A stretch of DNA of 64,000 bases from Mesorhizobium sophorae (lineage in GTDB: Bacteria > Pseudomonadota > Alphaproteobacteria > Rhizobiales > Rhizobiaceae). The stretch spans positions 62,001 to 126,000 of the forward strand of contig NZ_NNRI01000021.1 of NCBI RefSeq assembly GCF_002270415.1. Direction: 5' to 3'. The notes beneath the pieces were generated by a model. The model was given only the letters and a program-made list of their open reading frames with translations. It was not told the DNA's origin and searched no databases. The translations under genes and the position numbers were made by a program. Positions 52,091 to 61,049 of this stretch are shown piece by piece. The stretch's first letter is position 1, and every line of letters begins with the position of its first letter.

Positions 52091-53374
52091 TCATGACAGG
52101 AGCTTCAGCTTACCGCCGACGGGAATCGACGGATATTGGCTGTTGTTGGTTATGACGAGCTCGAAGTGGTCGCCATTCTTCTGCCATTGGCCGCCGACGA
52201 GAGGCGTGCGCACGACGTTCTTGACCGGGTTGAGCGGCCCGCCCTTCCACGAAATCGGGCCCACTAAGCTCTGCATATCGGTGGCCGCAACCGCATCGAC
52301 CACCGATTGCGGGTCGCTGAGGTCGGCAGTGCGCTTAATGACATCCGCTGCGACTTCGAACAAGGCATGATTGAAGCCGATCGGCTGTGTCCATTGTTTG
52401 CCCGTTACAGCGGTATAGTCGTCGGCGATCGCCTTCGAGCTATCGCCTGTGAGGCTCGACGTGAAAGGATGGCTCGGCGACCACCAGATTTCCGATGTCA
52501 GCCCGTCACCGCGAGCACCGAGCGATTCGATGACCGATGGGAAGAGCAGCGCTTTGCCGATCGTCACGACCTTGGGCTTGAAACCCTGCTGACCGGCCTG
52601 CGACCAGAAAGTCGCAAAGTCCGGCGGGATCATGTTGCCGGTCACGATTTCGCAGCCGGCTTCCTTGAAGGCGGCGATCTGCGAGGAGAAATCATTGTTC
52701 ATGACCTGGTAGCGGCCCAGATCGATGAGCGAATATCCGGCCTTGGCGAGCGGCGTCGGCAGGCCGAGCTTGGGATCCCCCCAGGCATTGCCGTCGGCGT
52801 CGTTGGGGAACAGGCCACCGATTTTCTTGGTGGCGCCCGACTGATCCCACAAGGCCAGGAAATTGGCGATCACGTCCTCGAGGCCCCAGAAAAAGTGATA
52901 GGTCCATTTGAAGCCGGTCGCAGGGTCACCGTTGCGACCGAAGAAGTAGGGTTGCCAGGGCGAAATCGAGGTGATGCAAGGAATTTCGTTGAGTTCCGCC
53001 TGATCGGCGACGGGATTGGCGGTGTCCGGCGCCGCCGAGGCCAGCAGCATGTTGACGCCATCCCGTTCGATCAGCTCGGTGGCGACTTCCGCGGCACGGT
53101 TCGAGCTCGATTGCGAGTCCTTGGCGATGATCTCGACCGCTACGGGTTTGCCATTGTTGGTCAACCCAGCGAAGGCCTTCCTCACGCCGCCCAGAATGAA
53201 CGCGTCCGCCTCGCCGAAACCGGCAATCGGGCCGGTGTTGGGCGACACGTAGCCGATCTTGAACACGGCGTCCTGCGCGGAAGCGCGGGTCACGCGTAGA
53301 ATGGCTGGCGCGGCAAGTAGGGTCCCTGCACCCTTGAGCAACTCTCTGCGATTCATGATGTTGAGCTTGGACAT
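52091..53374 (-). CDS. LIV-type ABC substrate-binding protein
   Basis: A 427-residue secreted binding protein of the Peripla_BP_6 (LivK/AmiC-like) group. The N terminus has NRRELLKGAGTLLAAPAIL, a twin-arginine-type signal, then FKIGYVSPNTGPIAGFGEADAFI and SSNRAAEVATELIERDGVNMLLASAAPDTANPVADQAE in the usual positions. The ATG at 53374 follows GGGAGGG; the longer frame lacks a site. Given the neighbours it should capture an aromatic acid or phenolic growth substrate. Confidence 0.85.
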   Translation of the reverse strand: MSKLNIMNRRELLKGAGTLLAAPAILRVTRASAQDAVFKIGYVSPNTGPIAGFGEADAFILGGVRKAFAGLTNNGKPVAVEIIAKDSQSSSNRAAEVATELIERDGVNMLLASAAPDTANPVADQAELNEIPCITSISPWQPYFFGRNGDPATGFKWTYHFFWGLEDVIANFLALWDQSGATKKIGGLFPNDADGNAWGDPKLGLPTPLAKAGYSLIDLGRYQVMNNDFSSQIAAFKEAGCEIVTGNMIPPDFATFWSQAGQQGFKPKVVTIGKALLFPSVIESLGARGDGLTSEIWWSPSHPFTSSLTGDSSKAIADDYTAVTGKQWTQPIGFNHALFEVAADVIKRTADLSDPQSVVDAVAATDMQSLVGPISWKGGPLNPVKNVVRTPLVGGQWQKNGDHFELVITNNSQYPSIPVGGKLKLLS

Positions 53375-53574
53375 GAAGACCCTCCCGGTTGCCTTGTTTC
53401 CGACGAACCCGCGCCCACTTCTCCTGCGCGGTCTATGCATTTCGCAATTGTCACGACGGCGTCCCGTCGGTTAGAAATCTGCTGTCTTGCCTATGCTCAA
53501 AGGGGCGCATCCCTGAGCAAGGGTATGTCTTGAATCCACTGCTATCCTCGCGTTCCTGGTTACCTATCCCGGCG

Positions 53575-53907
53575 CTACTTCAGTGCCAGATAGGTTTCCG
53601 GATTGAGTTGGGTCGAACGAATGACCGCGCGCGCGCCTGCCGCTTGCGAAAGCGCCTCGCGTAACCGTTCGCAAGCGCCAAGTATGACCTCGCGCGTCCT
53701 GTCAGGTTTCGGAAGTATCTGGATCTCCGCTGCAACGGGTGCTTGATCGTCGACGCCCCAGGTGGGGATGATGGCCAATTGACAGAGCGACGTGTCGACC
53801 TTGAAGGTCTTGCAGAGCATCGACCGTATCGGCTCGAGCACTGCGACCAATTCATCCTTCCTATCTTGCCAGAGGTCGTTCTCGACATGAATCTTTACCA
53901 ACGGCAT
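53575..53907 (-). CDS. tautomerase/5-carboxymethyl-2-hydroxymuconate isomerase-like protein
   Basis: A 110-residue protein beginning MPLVKIHVENDLWQDRKDELVAVLEPIRSML. The N-terminal proline after Met, the beta-alpha start and the size suit the tautomerase (4-oxalocrotonate tautomerase/MIF) superfamily, in which Pro1 is the catalytic base. It may keto-enol isomerise a ring-cleavage product such as maleylacetate. It is placed 20 bases after the dioxygenase gene. Family assignment is moderate. Confidence 0.6.
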   Translation of the reverse strand: MPLVKIHVENDLWQDRKDELVAVLEPIRSMLCKTFKVDTSLCQLAIIPTWGVDDQAPVAAEIQILPKPDRTREVILGACERLREALSQAAGARAVIRSTQLNPETYLALK

Positions 53908-53927
53908 GAATTAACCCTCCAATCCGA

Positions 53928-54773
53928 TTAGGCTGAGATTGGCGTGAGCACGAAATCGAAGGGCGAATGCCATTGCGTCTCGCCGTCCTTGACAAGCTCG
54001 AACGACGCAATCAGCGATTTCCTGACCCCGAATACGGCATCGGATTCGAGATAGGGATCGTCTCTAACGAAGATGTGGGTCACAAGTTTTTGGTATCCGG
54101 GCGCCGTCACCACGTAGTGCATGTGGGCAGGGCGGTAGGGATGGCGATGAAGTTTCCCGAGCATCTTGCCGACAGGACCATCGTCCGGAATCGGATAGGA
54201 AACGGGCTTGATACCGACAAAGGCATATCTGCCATCCTCGCCGGTGACGAACAGGCCGCGATTGTTCCACTTCGGCTGAATGCCTAGTTGCTGCACATCG
54301 TAGAAGCCGTCGGCATTGTCCGACCACACGTCCACGCGGGCGTCATTGACTGGGTTGCCGCTGAGGTCCAGCACCCTGCCCTCGAACAGGCAACTATCGC
54401 CCTTGCCGTCCAGACAGATATTCTCGCCCATCTTCCGGACTGGCGGATTGTCGACGTGGAATGGCCCCAACACAGTGTTTTCGGTGGCACCAGTCGGCCG
54501 CCGGTTGTTGATCGCGTCCACCAGCATGGAGAAGCCAAGTACGTCGGAGAGCAGGATGAACTCCTGCCGCTCGGCGCTGCAGATCTGGCCGGTCCGGGTG
54601 AGAAAGTCGATGCCGAAGTCCCACTCTTCCTGGGTCAGATGGATTTCCTTGGCGAAGGCGTGCAGGTGCTTGACCAGGCACGTCATCACTTCTACCAGCC
54701 GCGGATCGGCGCTCTCGCCCATGCGCGCATTGACGGCTTCGGTCGAATTTTCCTCCGTAAAGTATCGCGTCAT
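53928..54773 (-). CDS. hydroxyquinol 1,2-dioxygenase (intradiol)
   Basis: A 281-residue intradiol dioxygenase with its own N-terminal helical dimerisation domain. The non-haem Fe(III) ligands are visible: Y158 in DGFYDVQ, Y193 in KPVSYPIPDDGP, and H217 and H219 in RPAHMHYVV. It opens 1,2,4-trihydroxybenzene (hydroxyquinol) to maleylacetate; a maleylacetate reductase gene in the same operon favours this over catechol. The ATG at 54773 follows GGGAGAGG; the longer frame to 54842 has no site. Confidence 0.85.
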   Translation of the reverse strand: MTRYFTEENSTEAVNARMGESADPRLVEVMTCLVKHLHAFAKEIHLTQEEWDFGIDFLTRTGQICSAERQEFILLSDVLGFSMLVDAINNRRPTGATENTVLGPFHVDNPPVRKMGENICLDGKGDSCLFEGRVLDLSGNPVNDARVDVWSDNADGFYDVQQLGIQPKWNNRGLFVTGEDGRYAFVGIKPVSYPIPDDGPVGKMLGKLHRHPYRPAHMHYVVTAPGYQKLVTHIFVRDDPYLESDAVFGVRKSLIASFELVKDGETQWHSPFDFVLTPISA

Positions 54774-54816
54774 CAGATCCTCTCCCGCGGAGCCTTTCGA
54801 CCGCCGCCGACAGCAT

Positions 54817-55365
54817 TCAGAGAAATTCGTTTTCACCAACATCTACGCCGGCAAAGACCTTGCGCAATTGCCTGAAACGGCGCCCGCCGTAGAGCAGGGT
54901 ATCTGCGCCCCTGCGATCAGCCGTTGCGACCACATCCCCGAAAAACACGGTATGCGTGGACTGGTCGGACGTCCCCCCGACGAGGCAGTCGAACACAGCG
55001 GCCGCCCCGATCAGAGCGGGAGCGCCGGTCTTGAGCGTTATCCATTCGCCCACCGAGAAGCGATCCTGCCGGTTGCCGCCGACCCCCGCGAATACCAGGG
55101 CCAGCTTGTCCTGCTCCTCGGCCAATACGTTGACGCAGAAGCTGCCGGCCTCCAGGATCTTCTCATGTGTGATGCCGCTCTTGTTCACGCAGACCAGTAG
55201 CCGAGGCGGCTCTGCCGAGACCGAGGACACGGCTGTAGCCGTCATGCCAAACCGTTCGCCGTCAAGACCCGTGGTGATCACGCATACCGAGGAGACGTGT
55301 TGCGCCACCGACGTGACATATTCAGCCGCCGGAACCGATGGGAAGGTCGAGGTCCTCGCAACCAT
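54817..55365 (-). CDS. flavin reductase component of a two-component monooxygenase
   Basis: A 182-residue HpaC-like flavin reductase: VCVITTGLDGERFGMTATAVSSVSAEPPRLLVCVNKSG, GSFCVNVLAEEQDKLAL and HTVFFGDVVAT are the FMN-reductase family motifs. It supplies reduced FAD to the oxygenase encoded just upstream. 10 bases separate the two genes. Confidence 0.85.
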   Translation of the reverse strand: MVARTSTFPSVPAAEYVTSVAQHVSSVCVITTGLDGERFGMTATAVSSVSAEPPRLLVCVNKSGITHEKILEAGSFCVNVLAEEQDKLALVFAGVGGNRQDRFSVGEWITLKTGAPALIGAAAVFDCLVGGTSDQSTHTVFFGDVVATADRRGADTLLYGGRRFRQLRKVFAGVDVGENEFL

Positions 55366-55375
55366 GACTAATACC

Positions 55376-56572
55376 TCAAATCACACCAGTGCCGGGATCC
55401 ACGCCAAGGAGCACTCGGCCATAGATTTCCGCGCCGGCGTTGTGCAGCAGAAAGCCGTGCATCGATGTGGCCTGCAAATTGCGGAAATTGAGCTGGATCG
55501 GGCTCTTCAGCGACAGGCCGGCAGCGCCACCGATTGTAAGCAGTTTCTGCACCGCATCGCGGCAGAGGCGCGGAACAACAGTGATATCCATGCGGATGCG
55601 GCCGCGCATTTCCATCGGCATCTTTTCACCGCGACGAGCATACTCGTCCACGTCGTCGGCACATCGGTAGAAGACTAACTCCGCCTGATGGATCATCGCC
55701 GCGGCCTCGCCCAATTCAATCTGCAAGGCCGTCCATTCATGCGAAATGTGAGAGGTATACATTACCTTCTTGCCTGGCACGAGCTTGCGGAACTCTTCGA
55801 GCGCGCGCCGCGCACCGCCAAGCGCCGAAGTGGCAATGAACATGCCGAGGGCCGGACCGCCCTGACATCTGTAAATCGCAGGCGCGTCGTGGCTTGCGAA
55901 GACAGGCGTTTGATTTTCCAGGATCGCGGGCAGCGACACGAAACGATGGGCAGGAACCGCGACATTCGTGCATTTCACCGAGTTGGAGCCAGTGCCCTGG
56001 AGCCCGGCCACATGCCAGTCGTCGATTTGCTCAGCGTCGCCTGTCGGCACCGCGAGATCGCCCTCGTCCAGCTTGTTGCCGGCCTCGTCGAACACTTCTG
56101 CGCCGAGCAGCAGCCAACGCGCCGCAGCATTGCCGGAGGCGAACGGCCAGAATCCATTCAACACATAGGAGCCATCGGCTTGTCGGACCGCCTTGCCTCG
56201 TGGCCCAATGACGGCGGCCACGGCGTTGATATCGCTGGTCGAGTAGATTTCCTCCTGTACCCTCTCGTTCATATGCCCGATGATGTAGTCGTGGGCATGA
56301 TAGACGCCGAGTACCCAGGCCGTAGCGCCACATCCCCTGGCAATTGTAGACACCGCATCGACATGGGCGCGCATGGACAACTCGGACCCGCCCCATTTCT
56401 TGGCACGGAACACGCCAAGCAGCCCGCTCTCATGCAACAGCTTGATGTTCTCCGCCGGTACTTTGCGGTCTTTCTCGGTCTCGAAGGCTCGTGACGAGAG
56501 CAACGGGATCAAGCTCTCGGCAATGGCCTTGACGTTCGATTCCTCGACGCGTGCGAGCGCATGAGCGTTCAT
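55376..56572 (-). CDS. FADH2-dependent phenolic monooxygenase, oxygenase component
   Basis: A 398-residue acyl-CoA dehydrogenase-fold group D flavin monooxygenase (HsaA/HpaH-C2/GraA type): GLLGVFRAKKWGGSELSMRAHVDAV, GCGATAWVLGVYHAHDYIIGHM, LNGFWPFASGNAAARWLLLGA and SIQLNFRNLQATSMHGFL-like C terminus. With its flavin reductase it would hydroxylate a phenol such as resorcinol or a related dihydroxy compound to hydroxyquinol. The ATG at 56572 follows GGGAGGG; upstream codons do not belong to the family. First gene of the operon, with a good promoter 40 bases upstream. Confidence 0.8.
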   Translation of the reverse strand: MNAHALARVEESNVKAIAESLIPLLSSRAFETEKDRKVPAENIKLLHESGLLGVFRAKKWGGSELSMRAHVDAVSTIARGCGATAWVLGVYHAHDYIIGHMNERVQEEIYSTSDINAVAAVIGPRGKAVRQADGSYVLNGFWPFASGNAAARWLLLGAEVFDEAGNKLDEGDLAVPTGDAEQIDDWHVAGLQGTGSNSVKCTNVAVPAHRFVSLPAILENQTPVFASHDAPAIYRCQGGPALGMFIATSALGGARRALEEFRKLVPGKKVMYTSHISHEWTALQIELGEAAAMIHQAELVFYRCADDVDEYARRGEKMPMEMRGRIRMDITVVPRLCRDAVQKLLTIGGAAGLSLKSPIQLNFRNLQATSMHGFLLHNAGAEIYGRVLLGVDPGTGVI

Positions 56573-56611
56573 GGCTACCCTCCCGGAGTTTCTATCCACC
56601 CAACGAAAATG

Positions 56612-56639
56612 AATGGTATTCGAGTTTGAATGATTGTCA
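56612..56639 (-). promoter_or_regulatory. promoter of the hydroxyquinol operon
   Basis: On the minus strand TTGACA (56639-56634), a 16-base spacer and TACCAT (56617-56612) precede the oxygenase start by about 40 bases. GAAT..ATTC inverted halves (GAATGGTATTC, 56610-56620) overlap the -10 element and could be the operator of the divergent TetR regulator. Confidence 0.55.
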
Positions 56640-56732
56640 ATATCGATCTGTAGCCGTAAATGACTTATCTTCGCGTTCTCCGAGTCCGAACTTGACTTTT
56701 GTCGGCATCGTACGGCATGCACACCCGCAGGA

Positions 56733-57398
56733 ATGGGAGCAAATCCATTGCAGGTTTCGAAAGCGTCGACCAAGAGCAGAGTCGCTCTCAGGCAGGAACG
56801 AAACCGGGAAGCCTTGGTGCAGGCCGGCTATACGGTAATTTCCCAGAAGGGCATTGATTCCGCCACGATGCAGGAGATCGCCGACCTCGCGGACGTAGGC
56901 GCGGGAACGGTCTACAGCTATTTCAAATCCAAGGATGATCTCGCCGTTTCAGTAATGGAGCGCGTGATGCATAATCTGGCACTGCGAATTGAGGAGGTCA
57001 CCAACACCTTCGCCGATCCCGCGCAGGTCTACGCATTTGGCATCCGGACCGTGATTGACCACGCGACGGGCGACATGCGCTGGAAGCAGCTCCTCAACCG
57101 CCCTGAAGTGATTGCCGACGCCATGTTCCGTTGCATGGGTCCCTTCGCGATCCGGGATCTGGAAAATGCCACGCAGGCGGGTCGCTTCAAGGTGGTCGAT
57201 GCCAGACTCACTTGGCAAATGGCGTCCTACGCTATCGTCGGCGTCAGCCTCGCCATCACGAAAGAGCACCTGCCACCGTCGCTCATAGACGAGACGGTCG
57301 TCCGGCTCCTCTGCATGACCGGTATCGGCGAGGCCGAGGCCAAGGATCTCGCTTCACGACCCCGCCCTGCCCTTCCGCCGGAGAAATCAAGGCTCTGA
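56733..57398 (+). CDS. TetR family regulator, divergent from the hydroxyquinol operon
   Basis: A 221-residue TetR protein. The HTH is GIDSATMQEIADLADVGAGTVYSYFKSKDDLAVSVMERV (about residues 40-78), and a ligand domain of about 140 residues follows. An ATG at 56733 or a TTG at 56748 (with GGGAG before it) could be the start. Its position, 160 bases from the divergent operon start, suggests it represses the operon until a phenolic inducer binds. Confidence 0.85.
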   Translation: MGANPLQVSKASTKSRVALRQERNREALVQAGYTVISQKGIDSATMQEIADLADVGAGTVYSYFKSKDDLAVSVMERVMHNLALRIEEVTNTFADPAQVYAFGIRTVIDHATGDMRWKQLLNRPEVIADAMFRCMGPFAIRDLENATQAGRFKVVDARLTWQMASYAIVGVSLAITKEHLPPSLIDETVVRLLCMTGIGEAEAKDLASRPRPALPPEKSRL

Positions 57399-57733
57399 AA
57401 TCTCCAGGTAGCCCGCATAGGTGAGCCTATCCCGGTCGCGAGTCATTTCTCGTGAATCTGCCAAGCCATTCGCACTAAAGATTCATCTCCTATGGGACAT
57501 CAGGGTAACGGGGAAGCCGGCTGCAGCATGAGCGCGCGTGCCAGGCCGAACGCTGCCGCTGGACACCCGAGAACGCGTGTGGAAAGCGCTCGGCGCGCCG
57601 GCGACCGGTCCGGGCGGTGACTAGCCCTTTTCGACGCTAGCTTGAGAGCGGCCTTGAAGGGGTGTGCTGTCTGTTCACTCAGGCAGGCGCATGCTGAAGT
57701 GTGCATGCGCCGGAAGATGTGGGAACCGCTGCA
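57399..57733. other. intergenic stretch between convergent genes
   Basis: Lies between the tetR gene (plus) and the DoxX gene (minus). Short minus-strand frames have no binding site. Nothing recognised. Confidence 0.4.
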
Positions 57734-58168
57734 TCAGCGGCTGGCAATCGGTGCCTTGCGCGTGCGGCCCCAAAGGACGAACAGCGATAGCGCCAGGAAG
57801 ATGATGTTCATCGGCAGGGTGTGAGCGGTTTCGCCTCGAAATGCATGGAAGCCTACGGCCAGCACTTGAATGGTGACAAATCCGAGCGCGGCCAGGGGCG
57901 TCAGGAACGGCAGGATGCGCGTCGCCGCCGGAAGAATCATGCCGAGTGCGCCGGCCAGCTCGCATAGTCCGATGAAGCGCAGCAACCAGATTGGGACGTC
58001 GGTTGCCCAGGCAATACCCATCGGCGCAAGAGCCGACGGATCCATGAATGTCTTCATGATGCCCGGCATGCCGAACAGGATGAAGAGTGCGATCTGGGCG
58101 ACCCACAGCCCGATGTGCCACGGACGAGAGGACGAGCGAGAGGCAGTGTGAGCTTGAGAAACAGACAT
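57734..58168 (-). CDS. DoxX family membrane protein
   Basis: A 144-residue protein with four membrane spans and DoxX-like features: ALFILFGMPGIMKTF at the first span, RFIGLCELAGALGMILP in the second and HAFRGETAHTLPMNIIFLALSLFVLWGR at the end. DoxX-type proteins are quinol-oxidase or redox-linked small membrane proteins, sometimes tied to oxidative stress. It lies 72 bases downstream of, and in the same direction as, the quinone oxidoreductase gene, so they may form one redox-stress operon. Confidence 0.75.
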   Translation of the reverse strand: MSVSQAHTASRSSSRPWHIGLWVAQIALFILFGMPGIMKTFMDPSALAPMGIAWATDVPIWLLRFIGLCELAGALGMILPAATRILPFLTPLAALGFVTIQVLAVGFHAFRGETAHTLPMNIIFLALSLFVLWGRTRKAPIASR

Positions 58169-58240
58169 GGCGGCTATGACCTGATTTGGAGGTTCAGCAG
58201 AAACATCGCTCTGTGTGGCTGGACACCACGCTATGGACGT

Positions 58241-59143
58241 TCAATGGTTCAGCACGACTTTGCCCCCGGCGCCAGCGGCGACGGCGTTCTGTGCGGCGCC
58301 GATTTGATCCAGGGGGAAGGTCTTTGCGACCGGGATGGTCAATAGACCGCGGGACGCGGCGTCAGCCACTGCGGCCAGCGTAGCCGCGTCCGCGCGATGG
58401 TAGAGTTCATAGATTGTCACGCGATCGCGAACGTTGCCGTCTTCCGGCACCGGAACGATGCTGGCAACCTGACCACCGTTTCGCACATGCTTGATGAGAT
58501 TGCTCGCGGCGGGTGCTGTGGTGCTGATCGCATAGTCGAATGTCGCGGCAGTCGGCGGCTGGGTGATATCGAGCGCCTCGCCAGCCAGTTGGCGCGCCTC
58601 TTCGAGCTGATCGGGACGGACACCGGCCACCGGCTTTGCCCCAATCTCCTGGAGATATTGGATTGCGGCGCGCCCGACCGCGCCGATGCCTCCCGAAATC
58701 AGGACGCGGTCGCCCGCCGTGACGCCAAGAGCATCCACGGATTGTCGTCCAGTGAGACCGGCTTTCGGTAGAGCAGCACCTTGTTCGAATGTGAGATTGG
58801 CAGGAAGTTTGGCGGCAGCCGTAACAGGAACAACTCCGTATTCGGCATGGGCACCCCTGCCGTTCGCCGCGAAGTCGGCAATCACCCGATCGCCGATCAC
58901 GATTCCGGTCACGCCCGCGCCGACCTCGACAACGGTACCGGCAGCATCACCGCCCAACACCGCGGGAAGTTCCAAAGGGATGTATTGGGCCATGTAGCCT
59001 TGGCGGATAATCAGGTCGAAATGATTGACCGCGGAGGCTTCGATCTTGATCAGCACCTCGCCGGCTTCCGGTTTGGGCATAGGAACGTCATCGATGACGA
59101 ACTGATCAATGTCCCCATACGCTTTGAGACGGGCAGCTTTCAT
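58241..59143 (-). CDS. NADP-dependent quinone oxidoreductase (zinc-free MDR type)
   Basis: A 300-residue medium-chain reductase: MKAARLKAYGDIDQFVIDDVPMPKP and NHFDLIIRQGYM at the start, GDAAGTVVEVGAGVTGIVIGDRV, then RVLISGGIGAVGRAAIQYLQEIGAK as the NADP-binding loop. The catalytic zinc ligands of alcohol dehydrogenases are absent. It likely reduces quinones or enones. The start codon is followed upstream by a promoter whose spacer holds a TetR-type palindrome, pointing to control by the divergent tetR gene. Confidence 0.85.
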   Translation of the reverse strand: MKAARLKAYGDIDQFVIDDVPMPKPEAGEVLIKIEASAVNHFDLIIRQGYMAQYIPLELPAVLGGDAAGTVVEVGAGVTGIVIGDRVIADFAANGRGAHAEYGVVPVTAAAKLPANLTFEQGAALPKAGLTGRQSVDALGVTAGDRVLISGGIGAVGRAAIQYLQEIGAKPVAGVRPDQLEEARQLAGEALDITQPPTAATFDYAISTTAPAASNLIKHVRNGGQVASIVPVPEDGNVRDRVTIYELYHRADAATLAAVADAASRGLLTIPVAKTFPLDQIGAAQNAVAAGAGGKVVLNH

Positions 59144-59172
59144 ATGTCGGCACCTTCGTGTATTTTGACGCA

Positions 59173-59201
59173 GAGATACGATAAGGTTCAGTATCGTTCA
59201 A
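59173..59201 (-). promoter_or_regulatory. promoter with TetR operator for the quinone oxidoreductase
   Basis: Minus strand: TTGAAC (59201-59196), 17-base spacer, TATCTC (59178-59173). The spacer holds ACGATA-(8)-TATCGT (59178-59197), a perfect 6-bp inverted repeat. Further TATCGTATCG lies near 59216-59225. This is a standard arrangement for repression by the TetR protein encoded divergently. Confidence 0.65.
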
Positions 59202-59237
59202 ATGATATGATTGACTATCGTATCGGAGTCAAGCCGC

Positions 59238-59867
59238 ATGAAATCCTGGGCTCCCGACCATCCCAAAGCGAAGTTGATGGCGAGCAAGCGTGCCGACATC
59301 CTCGCGGCCGCAAAGGCATCATTCCTCGACACTGGCTACGAGGGGACGAGCATGGAAAGCATCGCCAAGACGGCGAACGTCTCGATCATGACTCTCTACC
59401 GGCATGCAGAGAGCAAGGACGAGCTGTTCTCGGCCGTCATCTCCAATGCCTGCGATCCCGACGACGAAGCCGAGCAGGCAGAGTGGGCGGCCCTTCTGGA
59501 GAAGCCGCTAAGAGACGTCTTGATCTGGGCGGGGATGACAGCGCAGACCCGTTTGACGGACCCAGACACCATAGCCCTCATGCGCACTGTTATCGCCGAG
59601 GCCACACGCTTTCCCGGTTTGGCAGGGATGGCGCATACCAGCCTCGTGGGCAATCTCGAAGGCATGCTTGCGTTCACGCTCGGACTTAAGCAGGAAACCA
59701 GCGCGCTCAGTGCGGAGCGCCGACGCGAACTCGCCGTCCAATTCATCGATCGGCTGCTCGGCAGCCATATGCTCGGCCTGCTAATGGGGCTTGCCGGCCC
59801 CTCCAGACGGGAGCAGCAGGAAAGAAGCGAGACCGCTGCCGACGGGTTGATCAGTTCGCTTGGCTAG
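59238..59867 (+). CDS. TetR family regulator, divergent from the quinone oxidoreductase
   Basis: A 209-residue TetR protein beginning MKSWAPDHPKAKLMASKRADIL. The HTH is GYEGTSMESIAKTANVSIMTLYRHAESKDELF, and a TetR_C-type ligand domain follows. The ATG at 59238 has GGAG upstream; a TTG at 59211 is an alternative. Its TAG stop at 59865-59867 coincides with the left end of an IS630 element, which duplicated the TA and so left the stop intact. Confidence 0.85.
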   Translation: MKSWAPDHPKAKLMASKRADILAAAKASFLDTGYEGTSMESIAKTANVSIMTLYRHAESKDELFSAVISNACDPDDEAEQAEWAALLEKPLRDVLIWAGMTAQTRLTDPDTIALMRTVIAEATRFPGLAGMAHTSLVGNLEGMLAFTLGLKQETSALSAERRRELAVQFIDRLLGSHMLGLLMGLAGPSRREQQERSETAADGLISSLG

Positions 59868-59957
59868 AGCGGTTTTCCCTTAATCGGAGTCGTTTGTTTG
59901 CAGTGAACGGCTTGTTCTGATTCCCTGATCGAAGTGATTTGCGGAAGGAGCAGCGGC

Positions 59958-60904
59958 ATGGCACGAGCTTACAGCCTGGATTTGCGGACGCGTGTTATCG
60001 AGGCGATAGAGGCAGGCCTGTCGACCCGAGAAGCGGCACGGCGGTTTGCCATCGGGATATCGACGTCTGGTGCATGGTATCGGGCCTGGCGTTCGAGCGG
60101 CAATCTGGAACCTGGGCGGCAGGGCAAGCCGAAGGTATCGAAGCTGGACGCGCACGAGACTTTCATTCTCGCCTTGGTCGAGACCGATGAGCGGGACATC
60201 ACGCTTGCCGAGATCGTCGATCGCCTTGCGGCAGAGCGCGGGGTCAAAGCCAGCCTGACGACGGTCCATGCGTTCTTCGCAAAGCGTGGCATCACGTACA
60301 AAAAAAGACAGCGCACGCGGCCGAACAGCAGCGACCGGATGTTTTGGCAGCGCGGGAAGAGTGGTTCGAAGGCCAACTCGATCTCGATCCGAGCCGCCTG
60401 ATCTTCATCGACGAAAGTGGCCTCAATACCAAGATGGCCCGGCTACGAGGCCGCTCTGCGCGTGGACAGCGTTGCCGGGCGGCTGTTCCTCATGGGCACT
60501 GGAAATCCACGACCTTCACGGCCGGCCTGCGCCTCGACGGGATCGTCGCGCCCTGGCTCCTGGACGGCGCCATGGATGGCGAAGCATTCCTGGTCTACTT
60601 GCGCCGCGTCCTCGTGCCGACGCTTCAACCCGACGATGTCGTCGTGATGGACAACCTGCCTGCTCATAAAGTGGTCGGTGTCCGCGAAATCATCGAGGCT
60701 GCGGGGGCTTCCCTTCGCTATCTTCCGCCCTACTCCCCGGACTTTAACCCCATTGAGATGGCCTTCGCCAAGCTGAAGGCTTTACTGCGAAAGGCAGCAG
60801 CCCGGTCCATCCCGGAATTATGGGACGCCGTGGCCGTCGCCATCGATCGTTTCCACCCCAAAGAATGCGAAAACCTGTTCGCCCACGCCGGCTACGATGC
60901 CTAA
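59958..60904 (+). CDS. IS630 transposase made by a -1 frameshift
   Basis: The first frame (59958-60401) gives MARAYSLDLRTRVIEAIEAG, a helix-turn-helix part (REAARRFAIGISTSGAWYRAW), and ITYKK at an A7 run. A -1 slip there leads to KTAHAAEQQRPDVLAAREEW in the second frame, which has the DDE residues: FIDESGLNTKM, VVMDNLPAHK and PPYSPDFNPIEMAFAKLK. The second frame closes at 60904. The ATG at 59958 follows AAGGAG. Both halves are undamaged, so the element is probably able to move. Confidence 0.8.
60300..60307 (+). other. slippery AAAAAAAG frameshift site
   Basis: Seven A residues (60300-60306) followed by G, read TAC AAA AAA AGA in the first transposase frame. A one-base backward slip gives AAA AAA AAG ACA and continues in the second frame with family-matching residues. 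Confidence 0.7.
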
Positions 60905-61049
60905 CCGTGATTATCCAGAAACTGCTCTAGCGGTGTCTGTAGCCAAAAGCCATAAGAACAAGATCATTCGCCGGCTAGTAGTGCCGCCGTACCGCATGTC
61001 ACCGGAGATGGCGACCAATTGATAGAAACGTAGGGCGAGGCCCGCGCCA

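Larger units (their letters stand above)
59867..60927 (+). mobile_element. intact IS630-family insertion sequence
   Basis: Ends GAGCGGTTTTCC (left) and its inverted counterpart GAAACTGCTC (right) are flanked by TA at 59865-59866 and 60928-60929, the TA duplication typical of IS630/Tc1-mariner elements. Length about 1.06 kb. It contains the two-frame transposase gene. Inserted exactly at the tetR stop codon. Confidence 0.85.
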
